Of a stretch of 64,000 nt of DNA, positions 33,791 through 45,905 are shown in pieces. The position numbers were made by a program, and so were the translations under genes. The first letter of the stretch is position 1. Every line of letters starts with the position of its first letter. The notes beneath the pieces were generated by a model, which ran no database searches, was not told the DNA's origin, and saw only the letters and a list, made by a program, of their open reading frames with translations. Location of the stretch: the NCBI GenBank assembly GCA_033961575.1, contig CM066730.1, forward strand, positions 132,870,023 through 132,934,022, given 5' to 3'. Source of the stretch: Aselliscus stoliczkanus (lineage: Eukaryota; Chordata; Mammalia; Chiroptera; Hipposideridae).

Positions 33791-35079
33791 CATGTATCAC
33801 CGCTCTCGAGTTACCTGACAATAGGCTCACTAGGATACACTGGGTTGCCAGTCACTACTTAAGCAGAAGCTGAACAACTATTGTCAGGAATGCAACAGAA
33901 AGGATTTCTGTACTGCATGTGAGAATGGGCTAGAGGCTCCCTTTCAAATCTACATGGTTTGATTTCAGTTTTTTCAGAAGACAATTTTACATGTGATTGC
34001 TTCTTTGAAGTATTAGAATACTAGAACACAGATAATGGATAAAGTAACGTGAGACTTTTCTTTCTATTTCAATAGATGTGGAAACAGAAGATTTTAGACA
34101 TTAAGTGACTTGTCCCAAATTCAGTGTATCATACAATGAATTTATTGAGCACTTACTCTTAGCCAAGACTTCACAAAGGGCTGGACATTTCAGCAATGAG
34201 CAAAACAGACATGGCCCCTGTTCTCTGAAGGTCATAGTCTACCTGAATAGTAGTCAACACACTTTTGTGATAAATTTCATTTGCTATCAACACACTGAAT
34301 TGTCAAAGACTCAAAAATTAAGAAGTGATTACAATAATAGTGAGACCTAGAGAAGAGAATCTATCATTTTAAGTGTTAAGTGCCAGAGAAAAACACTGCT
34401 TTAGGGATGACAGCATGACTCTAGCACTTTGACAAGATAACTTTTTACCTTACTCCAAAAAAGTATGATATTGATAAGGATTAAATCATCCTAACTTCTA
34501 CAAATGAAACAAAACTCTGAAAATCCCATCTACTCACTTCTCTGCCAAATAGCCTATCCTTCCCAACCCCAACTTTGGAGGATGGGACAGAACAGCTCTT
34601 TTTAGACCTTTTAGAATCCTTTATATTGCAAAAAAAAAAAAAGTCAGGCTGAAACATAGGCAGAAATAAAAATCCACCAAGATATTGCTGGCTAATTAGC
34701 ACTTGTGTGTTCAGTTTTGATGTAAAGTTAACCCAGGGACTTCTTTCTTTTTTTAACAATCAAGTCCATACACCTCCTCACTATTACTGTCTTTCAAGCC
34801 CTTCAATAATTCCCTGGATGGTCTCCATCACAGTTTATGTCTTTCTACAACTTGATGTACTACTAAGCCCAATATGAATTAATGTCCTTTGACTTTTGTC
34901 TCTGTTACTATATATAACATTGCAATCTTTTAATCATTTCTCTATACCATCTCTTATTTTCGCTCCTTCAACTCAACCCACCATTCTTCCCATGTAAGGT
35001 TTAAGCTCATACATTAGAGAGAAAATTGACATAATATGAAGTATCTTTATATGGTCTAAGGTTTCCTCATTGTGTGTCA
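33791..35079. other. Non-coding with ancient-repeat pieces
   Basis: About 34075-34130 looks like a MIR piece, and 34130-34260 ('tattgagcacttactcttag...') resembles the ancient repeat at 5106. No gene. Confidence 0.4.
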
Positions 35080-35500
35080 AAGGTTGGATTTCCTGAGAAA
35101 CTGACCCTGAGATGAAGCCCTGCTCGCAGGTCATTTATTGAGGAGTGATCCATAGAACAGCAACTGCAAGGGGGTGAGGGAAAGAGTGGGAAGGAAGAAA
35201 GGCAATACAGCTTCCACAGATGCTTAAGACAATTTCACAAGGAACTCTAAAGCTGTGATGACTCTTATGAGATGTCCCTAACTGAGGCTGGGGAGAGGCT
35301 TCACACTGCCCATATTGATCAGTCATGGGATGAGGGTTGCCCCTCAAGTGGAAGCATAATCTTGAATGAGTTGGTTCTCTTTCTCCGATGGCTACTTTAA
35401 GGGTTAGACTATGAGATGTCGGCACTCGTGGGAGCTGAAGAAATGAAGAGCCTCAGTTCTAAAGGCATAATTTGAGTAACATATTACAGCATCCCCTACA
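35080..35500. repeat. Ancient interspersed repeat, family unassigned
   Basis: 'ctgagaaactgaccctgaga', 'tcatttattgaggagtgatc' and 'ggctggggagaggcttcaca' resemble a common mammalian repeat, possibly LTR-type. I cannot name it. Confidence 0.4.
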
Positions 35501-35519
35501 ATCCACCTCCTGAGCTCCT

Positions 35520-36600
35520 TGGATCTCTTTTCTTCGTACAGTAAATTCACCTCACCTGGGAAGTGCTCTTCCAGAATTCTGGTTGGTCTTTTCTCTCAGA
35601 AAAACTTTTAAGATGAAAGTTGGTGAGACAAACTATTGCTTCCACCACTGCGGCTGGCCTCTGGACCATAGTTGATTCTATCATCACTGTCCTCTAGTTC
35701 TTATTCTTAAATCCCTTTACTGGCTAATATCTCTGCTAATCTAGATAGCCTAACTGGTAGGTGATCTAGACTTACATTCTTGAGATGTGTGAGTCCCTGA
35801 TTATCATGCCCTTCTTCTTAAGCCATAACTATTTTGCTTGTACATTTACTATCAACTTAGGTGGGTAAGTATCAAAAAGCAACCCAGTGGATTATCTGGA
35901 TGCTAAATGTATGTCTCCCTGATGTCACCATATAACAGAAGCCCTACCCCTTCCAGGAGTTAATCATCCATGCCAGGATGGCATCTCCCTTTCACTACTT
36001 GTCTTTTGGTATGAGGAGCCTAAAGCGACTGGTGTTAACTGAAGCATAATGTTTAATGGGACTGTAGCTAAGAAATTGTTCCCCTTTTGCAACCCAGGAA
36101 TTCTAGCCCTATAAAAGCGCAAAAATGGATCACGGGCCCTACTTCTATCCATGATCGAGGCACAGGACTATAGAATGGTCATTGGTTTATGGTGTGTAAG
36201 TGTGTAGTGCATCTTAGAGGCTAGCACTCCATTCTTTCAGGGCATCATCTCTAAGCTGTCACCACAGCTGCCCTTTCAAAAGCCATTTCATCATTCCATC
36301 AGGCCAGCAGCTTCTGGATGGTACAAGAGGTCAAAGAACCAATGATCCACAGCCACATCTTTGCTGTACAGTGGGTGCCTTAATTCAATGCAATGTTTTA
36401 TCAGATGTTGTAGATCAAACACACTGTAAGCTCTCATAGAATGGTGCTGAATGACACACTATGGGTAAAAAAAGCAAACCAATACCTGGATGATGTGTCA
36501 ATTGCTGTAAATATATAATTGCTCACCCTTCCTTCCAGGGCAAAAGAAGGTCAATACAATCAACTTGCCTTCAAGTGACTGGTCAGTCTCCCAGACACAT
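35520..36600 (-). mobile_element. ERVL-like endogenous retrovirus pol fragment
   Basis: Read on the minus strand, about 36250-36450 resembles a degraded retroviral integrase core, and the surrounding order of blocks matches ERVL-type internal sequence common in mammals. Stops and frameshifts interrupt every frame and no LTR is adjacent. It is an old, non-functional fossil. Class assignment rests on my recognition of the sequence and was not checked against a library. Confidence 0.55.
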
Positions 36601-36629
36601 GGCTGCAAAACACTCTTTATGAGGAAGAG

Positions 36630-37735
36630 GAGTTTAAAAAAAAAAAGCCCAAAGTTAAGAGAGGAGACAAAAGCAAGAATACTATAGAAATTCGAGTCTC
36701 TGGTACATATTGCTACAGCATATACTAAAAACAGCCTAACCCTTAGCCGAGTTAATATAAATTTTCACACTGAAAGCCTATTTACTTCATTTCTTATTGC
36801 CCTATATAACATGTCCAGCTTTCAATAAAAAATTACAAGACATGCCAAATAGCAAGAAAAAAAACACAGTCTAAAGAGAGAAAGAAATGAGCAGAACCAG
36901 ATTCAAATATGACACAAATGTTAAAATTATCAGACAGGGAATTTAAAACAACTCTGAATAATATATTAAGGACTATAATGGGAAAAGCAGACAACACACA
37001 AGAAATTGGCTATGTAAGTAGAGAGACGGAAACACGAAGAAAGAATCAAAAAGACACTAGAAATGAAAAGCACTGTAACAGAAATGAAGAATGCCTTCAA
37101 AGGGCATATCAATAGACACTAGAAAAAGCCAGGAAAAGAAAAAGCCAGAAGAAAGGTCAAGAGAAACACCCTAATTTGAAGTTCAAAGAACTAAAAGAAT
37201 GAAAAAAGAAAGCAGAACATGTCTGTGTAATTATAATGGCAGAAGGAAAAGGAGATAATGAAGCAGAAGAAACATTTGAAGTAATAATGAAAAAAATTGA
37301 AAATCAATGAAAGACAGTAAACCACAAATACAGGAAGTTCAGAGAACATCAATCAAAATACGTATTTTTAAGTTTAGACATATCATATTCAAACTGCAGA
37401 CCACCAAAAACAAAGATAAAATATTTTTTTAAAAGCCAAAGGGGAAAAAAGAACAACTTACTACAGAGGAACAAAGATAAGAATTGCAAAGAACTTCTAA
37501 TCAGAAACAATGCAAGCAATAAAAGAGTAGCATGAAGTATTTTATTGTCGAAAGAAACACACACACACAAACAAGAACCTACAATTCTATATCCTGTGAA
37601 ATTAATCTTCAAAGTCAAGGAGAAATAAAGACCTTCTGAAACAAAGAAAACTGAGTGAATTCATTTCAGCAGAACTGGAGGTGCAAGAAATGTGGGCGTT
37701 CTTCAGGAAAAAAAGGAAATGACATAGGTACAGTC
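36630..37735 (+). mobile_element. Old L1/HAL1 ORF1-region fragment
   Basis: Blocks 'cagacagggaatttaaaaca', 'gtagagagacggaaacacga', 'gtaacagaaatgaagaatgc' and 'ttcaaagtcaaggagaaata' follow an old L1/HAL1 ORF1, N-terminal to C-terminal. The longest open piece is about 68 codons (36909-37115). There is no ORF2 after it, and it is much more diverged than copies 1 and 2. Confidence 0.75.
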
Positions 37736-38060
37736 AGGCATGGCTCAATGACGAGGGTATGTTCTGAGAAATGCGTCATTAGGTGTTTTCATTGTGCAAA
37801 CATCAGAGTGTACTTACATAAACCTTTGTAAGCCCTCTGAGAACCTTCAGAAATATAAGGGCGGGAGAGATAATGGGTTTCCCCTAAATCTGGAGAACGT
37901 GGGTGACATGTACAGTATAATTCTGTGAGGCTATTAGGTAAAGATACACATTATATACAGTATAAATTTATAGACCTATATTATAACAGGAATCGTGAAA
38001 GTATTTGGCAGTTAGCAATTTCATGAGTGTAAAACGTTAACCTCCAGTTCACCTGGACCA
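37736..38060 (+). repeat. Ancient repeat, family unassigned (DNA-transposon-like)
   Basis: 'ctgagaaatgcgtcattagg' and 'catcagagtgtacttacata' are shared with a common mammalian repeat whose name I cannot fix. No coding capacity. Confidence 0.45.
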
Positions 38061-38604
38061 CTTCAAATAAAAGGAAGTTGCAATTCATTTGTTACTATCC
38101 TAGTTAGAATAATAATATGCCAGCACAGAAACTTCCTTTCAGTTATGTTTTCCTGCCTTTCTGCCTTCTTAAAATAAATACAACAGCACCGTCCCACCTC
38201 CCAGAACAACAACAAAAAACCCCAAAAGCAGAAAAACAGCAAGTACCATGTAATAAGCCAAAAAGCCAAACCTCCAAAGTAGATACAATCAACTCCATGG
38301 ACCAACTACTAACCCTGTTGACGTTCATCTCCCTGCTTACATCAGTGGAAATGTTTTGAAGATGCACACTATTTCATTGATAATAGATTCCAGATCAGTT
38401 AACAGAGTAGGGTTCCTGTGGAAAGCACTTCAGATGAGAATATAGGGAAAACTAGGGCAAATTCAAATTCGTAAAGCAATTATTAATGGATTATACCAGT
38501 TTGATTAAGGATACAAAAGTCAATAACACAGCCCACTCCTCAAGAAACTTTCTGTCTAATAGGCAAGGTAAAGCAAGCCAATAAATGGCCATTTAAAAAC
38601 GTAA
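38061..38604. other. Non-coding, no gene found
   Basis: Overlapping open frames on both strands (about 80 codons) near 38063-38367 have no recognisable homology. No gene called. Confidence 0.4.
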
Positions 38605-38765
38605 GAACATATCACAAGCTTTAAAAAGTTCTGGAGATTGGTTGCATAATAATGTGAATATTATACTGAATTGACCACTTCAAATTGTTAAGATGGTGAC
38701 TTTTATGTTATGTGTATTTTTCCACAATTAAATTTTTTTAATTAAAAAAATTTTTTAAATATAAA
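38605..38765 (+). mobile_element. Old L1M 3'-end fragment
   Basis: 'gttgcataataatgtgaata', 'ttgttaagatggtgactttt' and 'tatgtgtatttttccacaat' match the terminal part of old L1M 3' UTRs. Confidence 0.7.
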
Positions 38766-38979
38766 TAAAGATAATTGATTGGCCACTCCCTCCATCCCTT
38801 GGGAGAATAGAAAGCAGAAGACTGGCATTAGTTTGGCCCCAGGCAAGACTGGATTCTTAATGGAATGAAACAAAAGAAAGATCTTATCCAAGAACGTCCA
38901 CTTTAAGAAAAAAACTACACAAGTAAGTTCAAAATCCACTATAGAGAATCAATTATCAAACACTAAGAGAACAACTAAA

Positions 38980-38981
<2 letters not shown>

Positions 38982-39048
<67 letters not shown>
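38982..39048. repeat. (AT)n microsatellite plus T-run
   Basis: About 26 AT units followed by about 14 T. Confidence 0.97.
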
Positions 39049-39744
39049 AAATTGGTGTAGAGGTACAGAGAAAAGAGACCAGAGATGGGTAGAATCCAAG
39101 AACTGGCACATATAAGAGCATACCGGAAATAGAAAAAATACTGAAGCAATTGCCAGCAACTGCTTTAGGCATCTCAATGTTCTTTTCTAGGTTGTTAGAC
39201 AAATAATCCAGAATGTGTAATAACAATGTCTGAATAGCTAGATAGCAAGGGCGAATGCTGGAGAACAAATGCCAAGGAACTGCCAAAGAGGAAAGAGGAA
39301 GGAGATCGGGAAAATCTTCCTGGAAAAAGTGACCATTAAAGTCAGTTTTCAAAGTTGAATGGATTTTTGTCATATGGGATGGTGGGAAACAAATGGCATT
39401 GCCACATGAAAAGAACAACGTAACCACTGAAGATGAGAAAGGTCAGGGATCATGGTAACACACCTAACAGATGAATTTAGCTAAAATGTTGGGAAATTAA
39501 GACAATAATGTGAGATAATCCTGGGAAGAAGACTAGAGCCACATGACTAGGGTCATGGGAGACAAAATGAAACATTAAACATAATTAGACTGGCAATGGT
39601 AATTATAATGTGACATAAGGAGAGAGAATATTTAAGAGACCTATAAAAGGCTTTTGCAGTGACAGGTTAGATTGTCCCCAGCATGAGGTTTCTTCTTAAT
39701 TATTATTACTTATTAATTGTTATTAGGAGTAGAGTATAAATTCC
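39049..39744. other. Non-coding, no gene found
   Basis: A minus-strand frame of 126 codons (39047-39427) starts in the microsatellite shadow and has no recognisable domain. Not called. Confidence 0.4.
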
Positions 39745-39811
39745 CAGCTGCTAATACCTAGGACACAGTAGGTGAATAAGAAATGTTTGTTGAATGAGTT
39801 AATTAATGCAT
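39745..39811 (+). repeat. L2 LINE 3' end
   Basis: 'ctaggacacagtaggtgaat' followed by 'aagaaatgtttgttgaatga', the L2 terminal signature. Confidence 0.7.
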
Positions 39812-39822
39812 AACAAAGAAAC

Positions 39823-39987
39823 TTTTTTTTCTTACTTGGGGAACTGTGTTTTTCTAGGACCCATCAGCTCCAAGTCAAATAGTTGTTTCAATCTAGTTGT
39901 GGAGGGTACATCTCAGTGGCCCATGTGGGGATCAAACTTGGGGTTATGAACACTGCACTCTAACCAACTGAGCTAACCGGCCGCCCC
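39823..39987 (-). mobile_element. Longer tRNA-derived SINE (minus strand)
   Basis: It starts with a T-run and ends with the reversed head 'aactgagctaaccggcc'. Direct repeats aacaaagaaac at 39812-39822 and 39988-39998 are a perfect 11-bp TSD. Confidence 0.88.
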
Positions 39988-39998
39988 AACAAAGAAAC

Positions 39999-42089
39999 AT
40001 TTTATAAATGAAATAAAAAGGCCTGGGATAAGATAAAGACAATGATAATGCAAAAATGGGGAATAGAAAAAAATACTAAGACAAAATCAATATGCTTTAA
40101 TATTAGATTAGAAGTAGAAGAAAAATATATGATTTTAAAGCTTGGAGCCTGGGTGCTTTGGAAGTGGAGGGAGAAGATAATGAGTCTTCCCCCCGACCTG
40201 TGCATAGAAAAGATTTTTTAATCTTCCTTATTAGCAGTATAAACTATGGTTGAGCTTGGTAAATACCCACAGTACAGAAAGGAGCACAATAAGTACATTA
40301 TCATTGACACAAAATTGAATTTACAAATTATCTAGCTATACTTTTTGGAATGGCCGTAAGGTGTTCTTTGCTACCTAAAAGGATTCTAAGCAACTGGATG
40401 CTTCAATGAATGAAGAGCTGAGGTTCCACTCTTTCTCTCAGCAGAAAACACAAAAAGGAAAAAAAAACTAATGAAATAGAAATGCTGCTTTATAGCTCAT
40501 CTCATAATTTCAGAAGCAATCCATTTCACTTTAACTGCTCCTAACAGGTACCTCCTAACAGGCAAGGATACTGGTAGAATGAAACTCAATGTTCCCAGCT
40601 CACAATGTTTCCATCTCTGCACTGACGGATGGCAAAATAAGCAAGATGATCTACATCCCCCCAACTGTAATACCTGGCTATTTGCTAAAAAGGATGTTTG
40701 CTCTTTACACCAGAGATAGCCTGAGGTTCCCCTAGGCAATCAATCATAGGAGAAAGGTGCTCTTACCTAGCAGAGAAAAATGGTAGAGAGTGAGGCACAC
40801 TGATAAATCTGACCACATCTCTCTCTCTGAAATCTAACTGAGATACAAGGAAAGGATGATATTTGGTTAGCTTAGTAGTTTGTTCCTTAGCAATAGTGAG
40901 TTACTTAGTGAGATATTCATTTCTTTCTTCAGAGTAACATGAGTATTTGAGATTTTTCTAAGTTTTACAGTCTAAGCACAAATAGACACAAACCTGTTAG
41001 CTGGACATAGAGCCTCTTCTTAGAATTCTTTGACTCCCTCAAAGCATCCTGTGTATATAGAAAAATAATTGCCTATACCATTTACCATAAAGAGAGTTTA
41101 AATATGTGACAAACATCAATGATGTCACATCAGAACCAACAGCAGTAAAATTTTAAGGCCAGGCCAATCTACCTTCCAGCAGCAGGGGCTTTTGGGGGTA
41201 AGGAAATGAAAGCACATTATACAATGAAATGTACAGTTTGTTTTTTTTTTATCTTGGAGTCATAACTTTGTGGTCATTTGGTCTATCCAAGCCCCTGATT
41301 TCAAAATGGTTAACATCAACAGATATTCGGACTCCTCAGCTCCCCCTGCAAGTTTGGTCCTGTGTTCCATGAACTCGATCGATTACATTTCTGAAATCAA
41401 CTATATGATCCCAGTCCTTTCTAATCTTAGTTTAAATCTGAGGAAACCCAGTCAGAAGGAGGTGAAAAGATACTTCCACAAGTTATCCAAGAGGGTGGAG
41501 ACCAAAATACCAGCTCTTCAGCCTTCAAAAGCATAGAGCTGGCTAGTAAGAACTTTTTCTTGGTTCCAAAGATTAAAAATACACAGGATTGGCCATTTTC
41601 CAGAAAATGACTAAGAAGGGATGAACAGTATTGTAGAATTATCTGGGGTATTAAAACAGTGTTCATTGTGAAGAACTGCCATTTTTCATGTCTCTTTCTT
41701 GTAAATATCATTCTTGCCACAGCTCAGATTGAATCTATTAGGCTTGAAAGGGAAAAGTTGAGCAAACCCATGGTACATTAGGGAAAACAGACTCGTTATC
41801 ATATCAAGAAAACAGAAATTTAAGAAGCATAAGGGAATTTTTTCTCATAGAAAAAGAAGACTGGAACAATCCTCATAGGAAAATTCATATTATCCCCAGG
41901 ACAGGCCTCTAAACAATTGTCTTACCACTAACAAGTTTTTAAGGTGTTTATATCTAAGATCAGGACTACCAGAAAATGTACTATGCTCTTATCAAATGCT
42001 TCCTCACTCTTCTACCTTGCACATTCTTTTCTATATTTCTCTTTGGAGGCATGGACAGAAGAATCCCACAGTAATAAAAATAACAATTA
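39999..42089. other. Non-coding, no gene found
   Basis: About 2 kb without a recognisable gene or repeat. The longest open frames are under 100 codons (for example 41270-41536 plus, 41427-41720 minus) and have no recognisable homology. Confidence 0.4.
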
Positions 42090-42295
42090 AAGCTATTATC
42101 AGTTAAATACTTACTAGGTGTGAGGCATTGTGCTAATATTTTGTAGACTTTAAGTCTTTTAACCTTCACAGCAATTCCTATAAGTTTGTAGTATTAACCT
42201 CATTTTAGATACAAAGAAATTAAGAGAATTGCAAAAAGGCTGTATGGCTGTGAGGTAGCAGAGTCAGAATTCAAATCCCTTTTCTTAGTGCCATA
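42090..42295 (+). repeat. MIR SINE fossil
   Basis: 'cttactaggtgtgaggcatt' and 'cattttagatacaaagaaat' with 'gtagcagagtcagaattcaa' follow MIR from core to tail. Confidence 0.8.
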
Positions 42296-42766
42296 CTGTT
42301 TTTACTGCTAATGAAAATGGAGGACCAAGTATAATCTTGACTATTGCACTGGCATTTGGACTATGAAAAAAAAATGGGTTTTCTTCCTCATATCCCCTCT
42401 CACCCCTGAAGCTGAACTCACAAGTGATGAGGGCTGGCGGTGGGAGGGTCCCATACAAATTGGGATTGCAGAGAAGCAGCTTGGAAATGGGTAGTCAAAT
42501 GTTGATTAATTTGGTTGAAGTAAAAAGTGGGACAGAGGAGATCAATTAAAAGGCCCAACAAATGGTCAAGTGTAACCTAAGGTTTTATTCAAAATGTATA
42601 ACCAAAAAGAAAAAGTCCCAAGCATATCTGATGGTCTGTAAATGTAACCAGTTTTGTTTAATTAATTGTAATTGAAGCTTCCTCATTGTTGCATTCTGGT
42701 AGAAACCTTACTCAGTTTTTTCACTAGCTATGTATATATTTTTAGACAGAAATATATATGAAATAC

Positions 42767-42772
<6 letters not shown>
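42296..42772. other. Non-coding, no gene found
   Basis: Unassigned DNA. Confidence 0.4.
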
Positions 42773-42809
<37 letters not shown>

Positions 42810-42810
42810 T
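42771..42810. repeat. (AT)n microsatellite with GC caps
   Basis: About 17 AT units flanked by 'tgca' and 'tgcat', making a nearly perfect palindrome. Confidence 0.95.
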
Positions 42811-44129
42811 AAAACCACACATAACACTTTAGTTATCCGATATTTATTTACTCTACTTTCAACAACCCAGAATCTAAAAGTAAAACAGAGAGTTGGCAAA
42901 ATGTTCTCAGTGCCCCCAAAATAGATGTAGCAAACATCATGTACTGTGAACACTGCCTCATCCCTGCACATGCCCACACTCAGAGCTTAAGAACTTTTAT
43001 TGTACTCATTACTGCTCACGAATTCAGTATTCAGTAACCCATTTGTTTTTCATTCCATATAGTATGTGGTCCTTGACTACATGGTGCTCACATTTGAGAC
43101 AAGTCAATGATCACATTTCAAGTTTCACATTTAAAGGAATAGAACATTTTGTTTCAGTCACTTTATGAAAGAAGAAACTAGACCATGTTCATAGATGGAT
43201 CACTCAGTCCACAAGAAATTCAGAAGCCATGGCTCATGAAGAATTGTTCAAGACGCTGAAGCCAGTAGTGTAGAAAATAAAAAAACTCAATCACTCACCA
43301 AGAAATTTCATGAGAATCTACTTTACTTCCTACACTGTTCTAGAGGCTATGGTTATAATGGCACACAAAATGAAACCCAGCTTTCTCACATAGGAAAACT
43401 GCCTCACAAAGGAAACCCAATTTCTGTCTTCAAATTTCAAAGATTTGTCATGTGTAAAATATATATTTATTCTACGCTACTTTAGAAGGCAGAATGCAGA
43501 TTAGAGAGTGAACATTACAGAAAGAAAGAAGAATGAACGATGTAACCATTAGTGGAGTCCAGCAGGTACATGAAAAATCCCTTCCGCCCCAACTATGGCA
43601 AATAGTGAGGAATATTGTCAAAGCGAATTTGGCAGGGGAGAAAAAGTTAAACTAGGGTATTTGCTAAAGTCTCTTTTAATTCTAAAATTCCAAAATGGAG
43701 CTTCAGAGAATGGAGTTCAGAAACATAATATCCACATCTGAACCTCCAGTTTACCTCAGAGAGAGGGTTTCTTAACAGGCTTAATTGCGTTATTCCCCAT
43801 CCTCATTCTTCCCAGATGTACTCTCTGTACAGATGATGCTGCAGAAATGTTCAAAGAGACCCACAGGAGCTCCAAAAGGACATTTTTTAAGTAATGGTGC
43901 AGGATGACTGTACAAATTGGTAATAGAAGCATAATAGAATCTATTGTTACTAATCTGTTTTCAGAACAATACTGAAAAATGACACAACTTCTAACCAGAA
44001 AGGGAAATAGGCTGGTCTTTCTGAATGCATGGGATGGAGATAAAGGACTTATGTAAGCGACCTTGAAGATCATCTGTATCTTTCTAAGATGCAATGCTCT
44101 CTATGGCAACAATGGGAGGCAATAAAGCC
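42811..44129. other. Non-coding, no gene found
   Basis: No gene. A short stretch near 43290-43380 resembles the 5' part of the ancient repeat at 5106. Confidence 0.4.
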
Positions 44130-44330
44130 AGGAGTTTTACATGCAGACGACAGAGTCCACCTGATGTAGCTTTGAGTCCTGGCTTCCTCATCTCTGTTAT
44201 GTCTTTGTCCTCATTTGTCAACGGATATGATCACAGCACATACGATTAGAGTTAATAATACCCATAAGGCACTTAGCCCAGTGCAGTGCCTGGCCCATAA
44301 TGAGCAGGCAACAGTTACTCGCTATAAAAT
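44130..44330 (-). repeat. MIR SINE fossil, minus strand
   Basis: Reversed MIR order: 'gtcctggcttcctcatctct', 'gttaataatacccataaggc' and 'agtgcagtgcctggcccata'. Confidence 0.75.
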
Positions 44331-44389
44331 TTACATAACAATGAACAATGCAGTGAACATTCTTTTACAGGTCAGGAAACTGAGCTGCC

Positions 44390-44520
44390 TGCTTTCCGTG
44401 GATTTTCTCATTACTCTTCCCTATTTTATAAATAAGAAAATTGAGACTCACAGGAATTAATTGTTCAAAGTCAAACAGCAAGTGGCAGAGATGAAGTTTC
44501 AACCCAAGCAGTTTTAAACC
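44390..44520 (+). repeat. MIR SINE fossil, plus strand
   Basis: 'ttttataaataagaaaattg', 'agactcacaggaattaattg' and 'aaacagcaagtggcagagat'. Lies head-on to the minus-strand MIR just upstream. Confidence 0.75.
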
Positions 44521-44604
44521 AAGAATTTAAGCTCCGGTAGTGTCTAACTACTGAACATACTTCCATTTCTAATGTATTCTCTCTGCCTGGAATCTTTAAT
44601 AGTA

Positions 44605-44830
44605 AGTTTCTGTCTGAAATGGTATCTCATTGTGGTTTTAATTTGTATTTCCAAGATTACTAATAAGTTTGAGTACATTTTCTTGGTTTTGATTGTCTTT
44701 CTCTTATTGAATGTAGAAATACTATACATTCTGACACTACTTATATAATTATTTGCCAGATACACACGCTACATCTTTATGTATAATCATGTTTTATATA
44801 TATACAAGCTCTAGAGTCCTTCGAAATCCT
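44605..44830 (-). mobile_element. L1 ORF2 C-terminal fragment, minus strand
   Basis: 'aaatggtatctcattgtggt' and 'tttaatttgtatttccaaga' are the reverse complement of the L1 ORF2 'accacaatgagatacca' region. Heavily decayed. Confidence 0.7.
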
Positions 44831-45778
44831 TTTCTACCAACTTACCATCATCCTCCAGTGTTTAAGAAAATTAGTGCAGCTTTCCAGATTTAATATAATT
44901 TTACAGTTTTCATTGGGATTCACATATCTGTAGTTCTACACAACAAAGCTTGTGAGTCAGGATGAGCAGCCCCGTTTCCCAACCAAATGGGATTTGCAGG
45001 GTTAATAATGGGCAGAGAGGCAGGTGGGACCAGACCTCGATAGTCCTAGCCCTGGAGCGTTTCCACTAAACTTTACTACCCTCTTAATTGTTATAAAAAG
45101 CCGTTCATGCTATTCCATGTATTTAGTTCTAAATTTCTATTTTCAGATATGCTTTCTGATTTGGAAATTCTATAATTAAATAATGACTTCAAAGCAATCT
45201 CTAGTTGAATAACATACGGGTGCAGGTTGCATGTTTTGAACATTAATAATACAAAGAAGCTTTCCATTTATTTAGTTGCACAAAAATAGTCACCCAATGT
45301 CCTCTACCCCAAATGGCCCAAGTAACTTTAAAAGCTACTCAAAAGGTATAGAGTGCTGTTGAAATGACTAAATAGCACTGAAAGCAGTACTCAGCTATTA
45401 AAAAGTTCAAAAATTAGGCAATCTGGGTGGTAGAAATATGTGAACTAGAGGAACCAGGACATAGCTCTGAACGAGTCCCAGAATTTATAACATGGACAAG
45501 TTATGTGCTCAACTTCCTGAACCAGTAGCTGGGCATGTATTTAAAAATATTCCTATTGAACCTGTTAGAAGGCAGGTAGTCTCTTCAGTAAGGCATTGCC
45601 CTCATTCGTGGCACCTGTTGTTAGCCAAATGCCCTCAGGCACTGTGCGCTGCTTTGCTGTGGCAAGACTCCTGACTCTCAGTGCCCTCAACAGAGAACCT
45701 AGGAAGCATTCAAGCGATGTCTCAAAGTCCTACTCAACAAAAATATTTCTCTGACATAAACAGACTTCCAGTTCTTTA
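44831..45778. other. Non-coding, no gene found
   Basis: A 60-codon frame at 45492-45674 has no recognisable homology. Not called. Confidence 0.4.
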
Positions 45779-45890
45779 TTTTTTTTTATTTTTTGAGGGC
45801 AGTGTCACTGGCCCTCATATGTGGGACCCAAACCGGGGCCACTGGCTTCCCAATCCAGCGCTTATCGATGGCGCCATTCGGCCGGCCCGT
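45779..45890 (-). mobile_element. tRNA-Ser/Leu-like short SINE, minus strand
   Basis: T-rich start, reversed tail 'gagggcagtgtcactggccc', reversed head ending 'cattcggccggccc'. The flanks share gacttcca(g/c)ttctttta (about 45763 and 45891), a TSD with one mismatch. The only minus-strand copy of this family here. Confidence 0.9.
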
Positions 45891-45905
45891 GACTTCCACT
45901 TCTTT

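Noticed and set aside
38949..39177. Frames with YIYIYI runs
   Set aside because: They are translations of AT microsatellites, as also near 17447 and 42708.
39047..39427. 126-codon minus-strand frame
   Set aside because: No recognisable domain, no homology I can name and no supporting context.
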